From contig SVAH01000002.1 in assembly GCA_015059485.1 (NCBI GenBank), positions 1 to 64,000 of the forward strand: a stretch of 64,000 nt of DNA. The letters are read 5' to 3'. Made by a program: the position numbers and the translations under genes. Position 1 is the stretch's first letter, and each line of letters opens with the position of its first letter. Shown piece by piece: positions 31,996 through 40,464 of this stretch. Under the pieces are notes generated by a model. It made no database searches and was not told the DNA's origin. It saw nothing but the letters and a program-made list of their open reading frames with translations. The stretch comes from Bacillota bacterium. GTDB lineage: Bacteria; Bacillota_I; Bacilli_A; RF39; UBA660.

Positions 31996-32598
31996 TTATT
32001 CACTGTCAACTTTACTAATTATTTTTTTTGCTCTTTTCTTTAATAAATTAGAATAACTAGCATTAATAATACCAATTAAAATTGAGAATACTGCTACTAA
32101 TTCTAATGAACTAAAACTTCCAAATGGATAAAACAATAATAAATTTCCAACTGCTATAATAAGTAAAGACATCACTAATATAACTAAAAAGCTTTCATCT
32201 TTTATTCTTAATAAATTAACAGATAGAAGTAAAGTTTTTAAACCATTTATAATTATATAAACGCCATAATAAATTGGCAAATAGTTAATGAATTTAATTA
32301 TATTAGTAAACATAAATATAGCAACAATAATATAAAGTATTCCAAATATTAAATTTGATTTATAAAGTGAATTTGAATTTGGCATAACAGCAGAATAAAT
32401 ATTTATGATTGCCTCAAGAATAATAAGAATTCCAAGTACATTGGCTACTGCGTTATCAGAGATCATTTTATTCATAAATATAACTACTCCTACAATTATA
32501 AATAATATTGAAAGAACTATTTCATAAACTCTGATCTTATTAAATGCTTTTTCATCCTTTTTTAAATTTTTACCAACAAATTTATCAATTATACTCAT
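31996..32598 (-). CDS. DUF308/HdeD-like membrane protein
   Basis: The 200-aa product has six hydrophobic segments in pairs (YEIVLSILFIIVGVVIFMNK; VLGILIILEAIINIYSAVM; NLIFGILYIIVAIFMF and so on), the repeating pattern of DUF308 (HdeD-like) proteins. Function is not established in Gram-positives; HdeD in E. coli is linked to acid resistance. It is a single gene with SD CAAGGAG, between eno and a divergent aminoacyltransferase gene. Confidence 0.75.
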   Translation of the reverse strand: MSIIDKFVGKNLKKDEKAFNKIRVYEIVLSILFIIVGVVIFMNKMISDNAVANVLGILIILEAIINIYSAVMPNSNSLYKSNLIFGILYIIVAIFMFTNIIKFINYLPIYYGVYIIINGLKTLLLSVNLLRIKDESFLVILVMSLLIIAVGNLLLFYPFGSFSSLELVAVFSILIGIINASYSNLLKKRAKKIISKVDSE

Positions 32599-32719
32599 AA
32601 AATCAACTCCTTGTTAGCTATAGTATATCATTTTAATTAAATAAAATAAAGAAAAATATTGATTTTAAAGTTTTTTTTTGATATTATATTCTCTTAATTT
32701 GGAAAGAGGGAGATTAAGT

Positions 32720-33970
32720 ATGATAAGAGAATTAAAATATAATGAATTTGAAGAATTTGCTAATAATCATATACTTGCTAATAGGTATCAAACTATTAAT
32801 TATGCAATGTTAATGGCAGAGTATGACTATGACTTTGATTTAATTGGTTATTTTGAAAATAATATTTTAGTTGCTGCATCATTAATTATCTTTAAGAATA
32901 TTACTACATTTAAAAGATATGGATATGCGCCTAAAGGTTTTTTAATAGATTACTTAAATCCTCATTTGCTTGAAAGATTCACTAAAGAATTAGTAAGTTA
33001 TTATCAAAGACAAAATGTATTATTCATAAAAATTAATCCTGAACTTGTTATAAACGAAATTGATTTAAAAACAAAAGAGAAAACATTACATAAAAATGTT
33101 GTTGCCAAAAATTATCTAGCAGAAAATAACTACTACAAACTAAAAGACAATTTGTATTTTGAATCAAGATTGCCTAGATTTAATGCGTTTGTAGATTTAA
33201 CGCATTATGATATTAATAATATATCTAAGCAAACAAGAAACAAAATAAGAAGAGCTGCCGCTAGAGGACTTCAGTTTGAACTTGCTGAAAATAACGGAAT
33301 AGATATTTTATATGAATTTATAAAAAAGAAAAGAGCTAAAGACGTTGTTTATTATAAAAGATACTACAACATGTATAAAAAAACTAGTAGTGTTGATATT
33401 TTCTTAGTTAGTATAGACTATGATAAATATTTACTAAATGCTCAAAAAGAATATGATTTCGAACTTGATAAAAACGCTAAATCTAATAGCACTTTAATAC
33501 ATAATAATTCTAAGAAAAATATTAACAAAAAAATGGAATCTGATAGAATTCTAATTTCATACAAAAATGATGTTATTGAAGCAACTGAAGGAAGCAATAA
33601 AAATAAAAAAGTATATATTGCTGGTGCTATGGTTGTTAAACATAATAATAGAGTTGATATTGTAATGAGTGGTTATGATACTACATATAGACATTATAAT
33701 GCAAACTATTTCTTACATCATTGTATTATGGAATACTATAAAAAATCCTATGATGTATTAGATCTAAATGGTGTAACTGGGGACTTTACTGATAAGAATC
33801 CATATCAAGGATTAAATGAATTTAAATTTGGATTTAATCCTAAAATATATGAATTTATTGGTGAATATGATTTAATTTTAAAACCTATGGCTTATAGAAA
33901 AATGTATAATAATGGTACATTAGCTAGAGCACTTAATAAAGAAGAAAAAGAATTACTACAATTTGGGTAA
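32720..33970 (+). CDS. FemAB-family aminoacyltransferase
   Basis: The 416-aa product has the FemX/FemAB pattern of two GNAT-like halves: NRYQTINYAMLMAEYDYDF, YAPKGFLIDYLNPHLLERFT, SKQTRNKIRRAAARGLQFEL and a C-terminal YDVLDLNGVTGDF and LNEFKFGFNPKIYEFIGEYD. Such enzymes add amino acids from aminoacyl-tRNA to the lipid II stem peptide, building cross-bridges. ATG 32720 follows GAGGGAG. It is convergent with the serine hydrolase gene, another cell-wall candidate. Confidence 0.87.
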   Translation: MIRELKYNEFEEFANNHILANRYQTINYAMLMAEYDYDFDLIGYFENNILVAASLIIFKNITTFKRYGYAPKGFLIDYLNPHLLERFTKELVSYYQRQNVLFIKINPELVINEIDLKTKEKTLHKNVVAKNYLAENNYYKLKDNLYFESRLPRFNAFVDLTHYDINNISKQTRNKIRRAAARGLQFELAENNGIDILYEFIKKKRAKDVVYYKRYYNMYKKTSSVDIFLVSIDYDKYLLNAQKEYDFELDKNAKSNSTLIHNNSKKNINKKMESDRILISYKNDVIEATEGSNKNKKVYIAGAMVVKHNNRVDIVMSGYDTTYRHYNANYFLHHCIMEYYKKSYDVLDLNGVTGDFTDKNPYQGLNEFKFGFNPKIYEFIGEYDLILKPMAYRKMYNNGTLARALNKEEKELLQFG

Positions 33971-33977
33971 TTCTTTT

Positions 33978-35024
33978 TTAACTTCCATAAACATCTAAAT
34001 GACACCTTTTTTGTCTTTCTTCATGAAATATATTATGTAATTCATTTATTTCTTTTGATATATCATTAACTATTTCTATGTATTTTCCTCTTCCGTGGCT
34101 TGTCATTATTGAAACATAGTATGGTTCATCATAAAAAGCTATTCCAACATCATGATAATAAGTATCATATTGACCGTACTTATGAGCAATTATTATATTA
34201 TCACTACCTGTTAAATTTAAAGCATTAGTATCATCATTCAACATTATTTTCTTTAAAAAATCACTATACTTTGTTTTACTATTTATTATTTCATATGCAT
34301 GATGTAAATAAATATTCATATCAACTGTATTTTGATTTCCAAAAGTATCACCTGAAGTTACAGATATTTTAGTTGCTCCTAAGCCTTTTGCATATTCTCT
34401 TAAAGTAGATGTACCTATATAGTTTATAAGCATAAAATGTGCACTATTATCACTATAAGTAATTGCATATTCAATCAAATCTTTTAAACTAACTTCCTCG
34501 CCTATTTTTCTTGTCTTCATTCCTTTAGAAAAATCAGCTTTATATTTTGCTTCATATTTAATTTTAGTATTTTCTAAATCAACATTACCTTTTTCCGCTT
34601 CGTCGAGCAAATACATCGCTTCAACTATTTTTATTAAACTAGCTCCATAGTATTCTTGCTCTTCTTTATATTTATAAGAAAAACCAGTATTTATATCTTC
34701 ATAATAAACAGAAGCTCTATATTTACTATAAATATATGAGTCCAATTTTGAAATTTTATCATTCAAAACATCCGTATTATCTTTTTCATTATATTTTTCA
34801 GTCAAACATTTATTATATTCATTAAGCAACTTTTCTTGTTTCTTTTTTTCTTCATTTTTTTTATTTGAAAAAACACTTTTTATCTTATTATTGTCAGAAA
34901 ACTTTTCATCATTGTTCATTATTTTTGAACCAATAACAAAAATCAAACAAATAAATACGACTAATATAATAAAATTTTTAACTTTTAATCTCATTTTCTT
35001 CTTTTTTCTTCTTTTTTTAGTCAT
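33978..35024 (-). CDS. Class A beta-lactamase-like serine hydrolase, membrane anchored
   Basis: The 348-aa product has a very basic N-terminus (MTKKRRKKKKMRLKVK), one membrane helix (FIILVVFICLIFVIGS), a charged linker and a penicillin-recognising fold: SxxK in GASLIKIVEAM, SDN in TYSDNSAHFML and a KxG-type motif in AHKYGQYDTYYHD. The omega-loop Glu of true beta-lactamases is not obvious. It could be a carboxypeptidase-like or beta-lactamase-related wall enzyme; resistance is not implied. Confidence 0.78.
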   Translation of the reverse strand: MTKKRRKKKKMRLKVKNFIILVVFICLIFVIGSKIMNNDEKFSDNNKIKSVFSNKKNEEKKKQEKLLNEYNKCLTEKYNEKDNTDVLNDKISKLDSYIYSKYRASVYYEDINTGFSYKYKEEQEYYGASLIKIVEAMYLLDEAEKGNVDLENTKIKYEAKYKADFSKGMKTRKIGEEVSLKDLIEYAITYSDNSAHFMLINYIGTSTLREYAKGLGATKISVTSGDTFGNQNTVDMNIYLHHAYEIINSKTKYSDFLKKIMLNDDTNALNLTGSDNIIIAHKYGQYDTYYHDVGIAFYDEPYYVSIMTSHGRGKYIEIVNDISKEINELHNIFHEERQKRCHLDVYGS

Positions 35025-35098
35025 ATTAATTCTCCTATACAAATAGAGTTTATCACTTAAAAAAAAATATTGCAATAAACGCAATACTTTATTTACTT

Positions 35099-35794
35099 TT
35101 AATTTGTAAAGAAATCATCAAATAAGTACTCTTCATCTACTAACATTTCTTCAGTTAGTTTTTCTCTAGCATCTTCTTGTTTATCTGAAATACCTTCAGT
35201 TAGTTTAACAGCATTACCATCTTTTATATATATGAAATTTGGAGCATATATTCTTTTTTCACCAACTACTACATCTTTTCCTTCTGAATCTGTCAAAGTA
35301 TAATCAAGCAATACTCCTGATAATTTTTCAAGTAATTTTTTGTATTCTTCTGAACCTTCAAACACTTTTATAGGTTTATTCTTTTTCCCCAGCTTATAAG
35401 TATCTCTTAATATTTCATTTCCTTCATCATCCCATATAGATACATAGTAAATTTTTTTTATTTTCTTTTTATTTGCCATCTCAATAGCTTTTTCAATAAC
35501 TGATCTACACCATGGACATTGTTTATCACCAAAATATAAATAAAAAGTTTCTTTATTTTCCATTTTAGCTAGTACATCAGATGCATTAATTTTTTCAAAT
35601 GGATTATCTTTTGAAATTGAAACACTACGATGTTTCTTTCCATTCTTATTTTTTTTCCCATTTAATGATTCATAATCTTTTTTAAACGCTAAGGCTTCTT
35701 TGCTATATTCCTTTTTATTATCTTTTTTATTATCACACCCAGTGATTAAGACCATTGATAAAATTAATATCAATAAAAAAATTTTGTTTTTCAT
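35099..35794 (-). CDS. Lipoprotein with thioredoxin-like CPWC motif
   Basis: The 231-aa product has a lipoprotein signal (ILILSMVLITGC, lipobox ITGC) and a domain with YLYFGDKQCPWCRSVIEKAI, a CxxC thiol redox motif, followed by YYVSIWDDEGN and PNFIYIKDGN (cis-Pro region). It is predicted to act outside the membrane in disulfide exchange. Two other thioredoxin-like proteins lie at 51-53 kb. Start with AGGAGG. Confidence 0.82.
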   Translation of the reverse strand: MKNKIFLLILILSMVLITGCDNKKDNKKEYSKEALAFKKDYESLNGKKNKNGKKHRSVSISKDNPFEKINASDVLAKMENKETFYLYFGDKQCPWCRSVIEKAIEMANKKKIKKIYYVSIWDDEGNEILRDTYKLGKKNKPIKVFEGSEEYKKLLEKLSGVLLDYTLTDSEGKDVVVGEKRIYAPNFIYIKDGNAVKLTEGISDKQEDAREKLTEEMLVDEEYLFDDFFTN

Positions 35795-35864
35795 ACCTTA
35801 CCTCCTAATATAATTTTATCATATCCAATTAACTTATACCAGAAAAAAACTAGAATTCTTTATT

Positions 35865-36560
35865 CTAGTTACAATTTTCTTTTAACTCAAGTGGTATTTT
35901 ATAAGTTACTATTTTATTATTATTTTTCTTTGCATTAATTTCAAGTACTAAAGAATTATTATTGTAATTTTTACAAGCCTTAGAATAATTGTCAATATTT
36001 AATTTCAATTTTTTTAAATATTCTTCTAAAGTTATATCACTTTGTTTGGAAGTTTCTTTATCAATTTCAACTAATTTTCCTCTTTGTCTTTCATACAATA
36101 CACTTTCAATATTCTTATATTTAACTTCGTCATCGCCACCACAGTATTCTATATTAGAAATATAAATAGAAGATTTTTTCTTATCATATGCAATAGAACC
36201 AGATACTTCAAATTCATCACAACTAGTTGATATAGTTTTAAAGTTATATGAATCATTAATATATATTGATAAAAAAACAATAACCCCTACTAAAGCAAAA
36301 AATATTAATGTCAAAAATATTCTTGTTATAATTTTAGTTTTTTTACTTTTAGTTACTTTACCATCTAATATATCATCTACACTTATGTTAAAATCTTTAC
36401 TCATTTGTTTTATTATAGCAACATCCGGTATATTTTTACCGTTTTCCCATTTGCTAACAGCCTGATACGTCACATTGTATTTATCTGCTAACTTTTTTTG
36501 AGTTAAGTTATTTTCTTTTCTTATTTTTTTTATAAATTCACTTACTTTCAACGGATCCAT
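35865..36560 (-). CDS. HTH regulator with TM and extracytoplasmic domain
   Basis: The 231-aa product has an Xre-type HTH (FIKKIRKENNLTQKKLADKY, VTYQAVSKWENGKNIPDVAI), a single membrane helix (IFLTLIFFALVGVIVFLSIY) and an outside domain with two Cys (STSCDEFEVSG, EYCGGDDEV). The layout is that of a one-component envelope sensor. ATG 36560 has GGGAGG 8 nt upstream and lies 23 nt inside the preceding gene, so it is coupled to it. Confidence 0.8.
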   Translation of the reverse strand: MDPLKVSEFIKKIRKENNLTQKKLADKYNVTYQAVSKWENGKNIPDVAIIKQMSKDFNISVDDILDGKVTKSKKTKIITRIFLTLIFFALVGVIVFLSIYINDSYNFKTISTSCDEFEVSGSIAYDKKKSSIYISNIEYCGGDDEVKYKNIESVLYERQRGKLVEIDKETSKQSDITLEEYLKKLKLNIDNYSKACKNYNNNSLVLEINAKKNNNKIVTYKIPLELKENCN

Positions 36561-37173
36561 GCAGTAAACCTCCCTCATTCATTATTTTAAAACCTGATAA
36601 TAATAAAGCAATTATATAATCAAATGATGTAAAAATAATACACCATATCAATGACATCTTAATACTTTGCTTTCGTACCATCAAAAATGGATATGGCCCA
36701 TCAACAATTCCTAAAATATTTAATGTTATAAGTATAATAGCATAAATTATTGTAAATGATAATGCTATAATTGTATCTTTTCTTTTAAAATCATCTAATT
36801 TATCCAAAAATAAAAAACTAATAATTGTAAGTAACGGACAAATTAGATGGTGATATAGTAATGATCCTTTAAATAAGAAAAAATTAAAATCAAACTTATA
36901 CATAGGAATTAATATAAATAGAACTACTAAAAAAGTTACTGTCATACATATAGTTGTCATATATTTAAATAATTGCACATTTCTTGGAATATCCTTTTTT
37001 CTTATCAAATAATAGCAAAATAATAATGAACTTCCTAATGCTAATATATTACTATCTTCTGTATAATATTCAAAACTAATTTTGCCATTGTTTTTAATTG
37101 TTAATATAAAACCTATTATTTCAAATAAAATTATTAACAAATTAAAAATTAATGATTTCTTATTTTTTTTCAT
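36538..37173 (-). CDS. Pr6Pr-like multispanning membrane protein
   Basis: The 211-aa product has six hydrophobic segments (LIFNLLIILFEIIGFIL; FEYYTEDSNILALGSSLL; TTICMTVTFLVVLFIL; GSLLYHHLICPLLTIISFLF and two more). FxxYTxxSN and the LYHHxxxPLL motif are those of the Pr6Pr/AIG1-like family of six-TM proteins. Function is unknown. It overlaps the HTH-TM regulator by 23 nt. Confidence 0.65.
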   Translation of the reverse strand: MKKNKKSLIFNLLIILFEIIGFILTIKNNGKISFEYYTEDSNILALGSSLLFCYYLIRKKDIPRNVQLFKYMTTICMTVTFLVVLFILIPMYKFDFNFFLFKGSLLYHHLICPLLTIISFLFLDKLDDFKRKDTIIALSFTIIYAIILITLNILGIVDGPYPFLMVRKQSIKMSLIWCIIFTSFDYIIALLLSGFKIMNEGGLLHGSVESK

Positions 37174-37256
37174 ATTTCTATTACTCCTTAGTAATTTTTT
37201 ACCTATAATATTCTATCATATACTTTCATTTTTTTTAAGTATAAAAATACTATTTG

Positions 37257-37901
37257 TCATATAACGTTTACATTTTTATACTTTTTAATAGCTTTATAAT
37301 ATTCTTTGTATAAATTATCAGTTAAATAATATATTTTTTTTGCTTCATCAGTCCTTAAATATTTAATATTGCATTTCCAAAATGGAAATATTTTTAATCT
37401 ATTTCTATCAAGTGCATCTGCATCTTTTAATACATCTGATAAAAGTTGAATTTTTTTTCTTTCCTCTTTTTTTACATTATCATTAAAAATAATAAGATTA
37501 TCACTTACTGCATGAGTTTTTATGAGTTCTTTAATAAAATTTACTTCCTGGGATGTCAGTTTATCATTTAATATTTTTTCTGCTACTGTTGCTCCAACAA
37601 CACCATGATTTCTATCACTGGCGCCTATTGTTCTTCCTGAATCATGAAAAAGACCAGCATATAACAAAATATTCCAATCTTTATTTGAAAGTTTTATTCC
37701 TTTTAAATTTATTATCCAAGCTGAATAAATTAATACTTTTTCAATATGTTTTAAATCATGATACATTACTTTTGTTTTAGTATATAATTTATTTTTTATA
37801 CCAAAGTTAATAAAACTTTCTATTTTATTAATTTGATTTTTATTTATTTTAGTTACTTTTAAAAATAAACTATCCATATATTTTATATAACTATGTTCCA
37901 T
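37257..37901 (-). CDS. HD-domain phosphohydrolase
   Basis: The product is 214 aa. HD metal positions are visible as MYHDLKHIEKV (H...H), LYAGLFHDSGRTIG (HD) and a distal SDVLKDADALDRNR (D), close to YfbR/YedJ-like HD hydrolases. Substrate is unknown; nucleotides are likely. ATG 37901 follows AGGTG. It is divergent from the MarR-type regulator. Confidence 0.8.
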   Translation of the reverse strand: MEHSYIKYMDSLFLKVTKINKNQINKIESFINFGIKNKLYTKTKVMYHDLKHIEKVLIYSAWIINLKGIKLSNKDWNILLYAGLFHDSGRTIGASDRNHGVVGATVAEKILNDKLTSQEVNFIKELIKTHAVSDNLIIFNDNVKKEERKKIQLLSDVLKDADALDRNRLKIFPFWKCNIKYLRTDEAKKIYYLTDNLYKEYYKAIKKYKNVNVI

Positions 37902-37948
37902 CGTACACCTCATATCATTCAATAATATTATAACAAATAATATGAAAC

Positions 37949-37988
37949 TTGACTATTTCAAGTATTTTATATACAATATAATTGTATA
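37949..37988 (+). promoter_or_regulatory. Promoter and operator of the MarR/OhrR-type gene
   Basis: -35 TTGACT (37949-37954), 17-bp spacer, -10 TACAAT (37972-37977). The -10 is inside a perfect 8-3-8 inverted repeat, TATACAATATAATTGTATA (37970-37988), similar to OhrR operators (TACAATT-AATTGTA). Autorepression is expected. Confidence 0.75.
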
Positions 37989-38012
37989 CAATTTAGTGAA
38001 AGGATGATTTAT

Positions 38013-38474
38013 ATGAGCGATAAATATGATAAGATGAAATTAGATAATCAAATTTGTTTTGCATTTTATGTTTGTTCAAAAGAAATCATTAGAAAATATC
38101 AAGATTTATTAAAACCATACAATTTAACATATACCCACTATATAACAATGCTTGCGTTATTTGAACAAGATAATGTTATGGTTAAAGAATTAGGCAAAAA
38201 ATTATATTTAGATTCAGGAACACTAACTCCACTTTTAAAAAAACTTGAAGCACATGGGTATATTACAAGAGAAAAAAGTTTACATGATGAAAGAAACGTT
38301 TATGTTAAACTTACTGCAGAAGGTTGGGAACTTAGAGATAAGATGATAGATATTCCAGATAAAATAATTGATAAAATGTTTGAAAATGCACCTCAAAAAC
38401 CTAAAAATTCTAACTTTTTACTATCAACAGTGCATGAAATTAATAAAATTATGACAAAAAAAAGAAAAAAATGA
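38013..38474 (+). CDS. MarR-family regulator, OhrR-like
   Basis: The 153-aa product has the winged helix (TYTHYITMLALFEQDNVMVKEL, SGTLTPLLKKLEAHGYITRE, HDERNVYVKLT) and an N-terminal LDNQICFAFYVCSKEIIRKY that matches the OhrR start, including the reactive Cys position (LDNQxCF). OhrR proteins sense organic hydroperoxides and repress ohr; no ohr gene is next to it here. ATG 38013 has AAAGGATG upstream. The operator lies over its own promoter. Confidence 0.85.
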   Translation: MSDKYDKMKLDNQICFAFYVCSKEIIRKYQDLLKPYNLTYTHYITMLALFEQDNVMVKELGKKLYLDSGTLTPLLKKLEAHGYITREKSLHDERNVYVKLTAEGWELRDKMIDIPDKIIDKMFENAPQKPKNSNFLLSTVHEINKIMTKKRKK

Positions 38475-38491
38475 TTGATTTTTTTCTTTTT
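38459..38491 (+). terminator. Terminator of the MarR gene
   Basis: AAAAAGAAAAAAAT and ATTTTTTTCTTTTT form an A/T hairpin over the stop codon, ending in a T-rich stretch. Confidence 0.6.
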
Positions 38492-38525
38492 CTATGTCAT
38501 AATATTAAATGTCAGGAGAAATTAT

Positions 38526-38599
38526 GCGGGTGTAGTTTAATGGTAGAGCTTCAGCCTTCCAAGCTGATAACGTGGGTTCGATTCCCATCACCCGCTCCA
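38526..38599 (+). tRNA. tRNA-Gly (TCC)
   Basis: Cloverleaf with acceptor GCGGGTG/CACCCGC, D-arm GTTTAATGGTAGAGC, anticodon CTTCCAA (TCC), T-arm GTGGGTTCGATTCCCAT and encoded CCA (38597-38599). Its 3' end GCTCCATT is the attachment core for the elements that follow. Confidence 0.97.
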
Positions 38600-38630
38600 T
38601 TGGGAAATCTGCTCGAACTTTTCGAGTTTT
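38594..38630 (+). mobile_element. Left attachment site (attL-like) and tRNA-Gly terminator
   Basis: GCTCCATTGGGAAA, then hairpin CTCGAA CTT TTCGAG (38612-38626) and T's. GCTCCATTxGAAA plus a TCGAA-containing hairpin recurs at 41637 and 48062, marking the ends of integrated elements. The tRNA itself remains complete. Confidence 0.65.
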
Positions 38631-38682
38631 GATAGATAACTAATTCAGAAATGGATTAGTTTTTTTATATTTATTTAAAAAA

Positions 38683-39546
38683 ATAGTTCCAGACTTTTAT
38701 ATAGCAAATGCGACTATTCACTTTGATGAACACTCTCCTCATATGCACATAGTTGGTGTTCCAGTTAAAGAAAATTGTAAAACAGGTTTATCGATACAAG
38801 TTGGTAAAACATCAATATTTATCAAAGAATCATTAGTAGTTATTCAAGATAAAATGAGAGAAAGATGTATTAATGAATTTAATATTGCCTATGGTTTAGA
38901 ATCTAAACTTAAGGAAAAACAAAAAGGTAAAAATAGAGATATAACTTCATACGAAAGAAAACTCTTTAATGAAAGAGTTAAAGGATTAAAACAAGAAATC
39001 TCCAATCTTGAAAATGAAGTATCTAATTTAGAAGATAATAAAAAATCTATTAATAAACAAATAACTAAATTAAAAAAAGATAAAAACGATATAAATGATG
39101 AAATTGATAAAAAGAGAAAAATAAATAATAAAATTATTATTAAATCTAAAAATCAACTTTGGGATGAAAACGAAAAATTAAAAGAAGAAAACGAAGATTT
39201 AAAAAGGTTAAATTATCAGTATGAGCATAGATACAACGATTTAAAGGAAAAAACTGATTATCTTATTAATCACTTAAACAAAGTCTTTCAAAAATTACCA
39301 GAATTTATTAAAACAATAGTTGACCATTTATTTAATCATAGTGGTTTAGGTTTAAAATATTTCAAGCAACAGTATGATCCAGAAATTAAAAGGAAAGAAC
39401 AAAGTATATTTAAAGGATTTAATTTATTTAATAAGAAAGAAATTGAAAAAGCAACTAAACATATTAACTATGAAATGAATGAATATGCCGAGGAATTTTA
39501 TGATGATAAAAAAGATAAAGAAAGAGACGATGACTTATCATTGTAA
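38683..39546 (+). pseudogene. 5'-truncated MobV/Pre_Mob relaxase gene, remnant 1
   Basis: The frame IVPDFYIANATIHFDEHSPH MHIVGVPV contains the HxDExxPHMH metal/catalytic motif of Pre_Mob (MobV) relaxases, then a long coiled-coil region (about residues 85-190) and LDKVF-like NHLNKVFQKLPEFIKTIVDH. The open frame reaches back only to 38644 without a start codon, and the conserved N-terminal DNA-binding motifs are missing. It begins about 50 bp after the tRNA-Gly attachment core. The 267-residue piece from 38743 has an ATG but no SD and lacks function on its own. Confidence 0.8.
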
Positions 39547-39571
39547 TTTACTGTCTTTATCTATGTATAAT

Positions 39572-39596
39572 TTATCATCTTTTATGATAATTGTTT
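39572..39596 (+). terminator. Terminator behind mob remnant 1
   Basis: TTATCAT CTTTT ATGATAA followed by TTGTTTTT. Confidence 0.65.
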
Positions 39597-39639
39597 TTAT
39601 TACAAATGTTTAATAACATTAAAAGTGTAAAACTAAAAA

Positions 39640-39665
39640 AAGAATTAATTTAAGTTAATCCTTTT
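39640..39665 (-). terminator. Terminator of the 41445-39666 gene cluster
   Basis: GAATTAA/TTAATCC imperfect hairpin with a long T run on the minus strand, directly after the 44-aa gene. Confidence 0.55.
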
Positions 39666-39800
39666 TTAAAAATCTACTTCTTCTGGATTTTCTACTGATT
39701 CAAGCAGTTCATCAAGTTTATCCATTTTTTCAATTATTTCAAATTTTATTTTTTTTATTTCTTCCTTTATATTAGAAATCATTACTTTATTATCTTCCAT
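39666..39800 (-). CDS. 44-aa acidic coiled-coil protein in element 1
   Basis: A short ORF (MEDNKVMISNIKEEIKKIKF, then EIIEKMDKLDELLESVENPE) begins at ATG 39800, 9 nt after GGAGG, and overlaps the end of the preceding gene by 11 nt (ATGGAAGATAA). It reads as one amphipathic helix. The overlap and SD make it a credible third gene of the operon. Function is unknown. Confidence 0.65.
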   Translation of the reverse strand: MEDNKVMISNIKEEIKKIKFEIIEKMDKLDELLESVENPEEVDF

Positions 39801-40446
39801 AAGATTGTCCTCCATTAAGTGCATTTATTTGATTTTGAACATCTTGTATTTGTTTATCTAATCCATCACGCATCTTAACTAGTCCTTCTAATTGAAGTTT
39901 TAGTCCTTCTAATACATCTTTTGTTGGTGAATTTTCTTCTGCTTGTTCTTTTTTCTTTTTATCTTCAATATATTCTAAATAAAAACCTCTAAAATCAGCA
40001 TTACCTAATAACCTCATTCTTGCAAAGAAACGATTATCTGGATTTAAAACTTCTTCCATAGAAACAACTGATGAGTTTTCTTCTCTAAATCTTCTAACAA
40101 TTGCTTCTAATTCTCCAAGATCTCTACCAAATCCTAATCTTCTCAAATCTTTTGCTAATCTTTTATCATCTTTTATAGAATAAGAATATTCAGATTCTAA
40201 TAAAACATCATTTACAAGTTCTTCACCTAAATATCTATATCTCATAATTTGAATTAAAGCTCCTAAATAATGAGCATTAAGTCTATTAAATTGTGTTTGA
40301 TCATAGTTTAATAAATCATCGATAGTTTCAATACCTCTTTTATTTAAGGCAGTAACAATTATTCCTGATGCATTACTTTTTTTATTATCTACTACATCTG
40401 GAAATAAAAATTTGTCATCTACTAACTTTGTATTTACATCCATCAT
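39790..40446 (-). CDS. Unknown protein with HhH-like N-domain and C-terminal coiled coil (element 1)
   Basis: The 218-aa product contains ALNKRGIETIDDLLNYDQTQ, which resembles a helix-hairpin-helix or alpha-CTD-type sequence, then SIKDDKRLAKDLRRLGFGRD and a C-terminal coiled coil (LKLQLEGLVKMRDGLDKQIQ). It has no signal or membrane segment. It is encoded between the 326-aa and 44-aa genes in one operon in an integrated element, with GGAGG SD. I do not recognise the family; DNA or RNA contact is only a guess. Confidence 0.65.
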   Translation of the reverse strand: MMDVNTKLVDDKFLFPDVVDNKKSNASGIIVTALNKRGIETIDDLLNYDQTQFNRLNAHYLGALIQIMRYRYLGEELVNDVLLESEYSYSIKDDKRLAKDLRRLGFGRDLGELEAIVRRFREENSSVVSMEEVLNPDNRFFARMRLLGNADFRGFYLEYIEDKKKKEQAEENSPTKDVLEGLKLQLEGLVKMRDGLDKQIQDVQNQINALNGGQSYGR

Positions 40447-40464
40447 AAATATTCCTCCTTTAAT

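Noticed and set aside
33978-35024. Antibiotic-resistance beta-lactamase
   Set aside because: SxxK and SDN are present but the omega-loop Glu is not evident and there is no resistance context; a cell-wall role is as likely.
38743-39546. Intact 267-aa coiled-coil gene
   Set aside because: The frame continues upstream with the relaxase HxDExxPHMH motif, the ATG is inside that motif, and no SD precedes it; it is a truncated mob gene.
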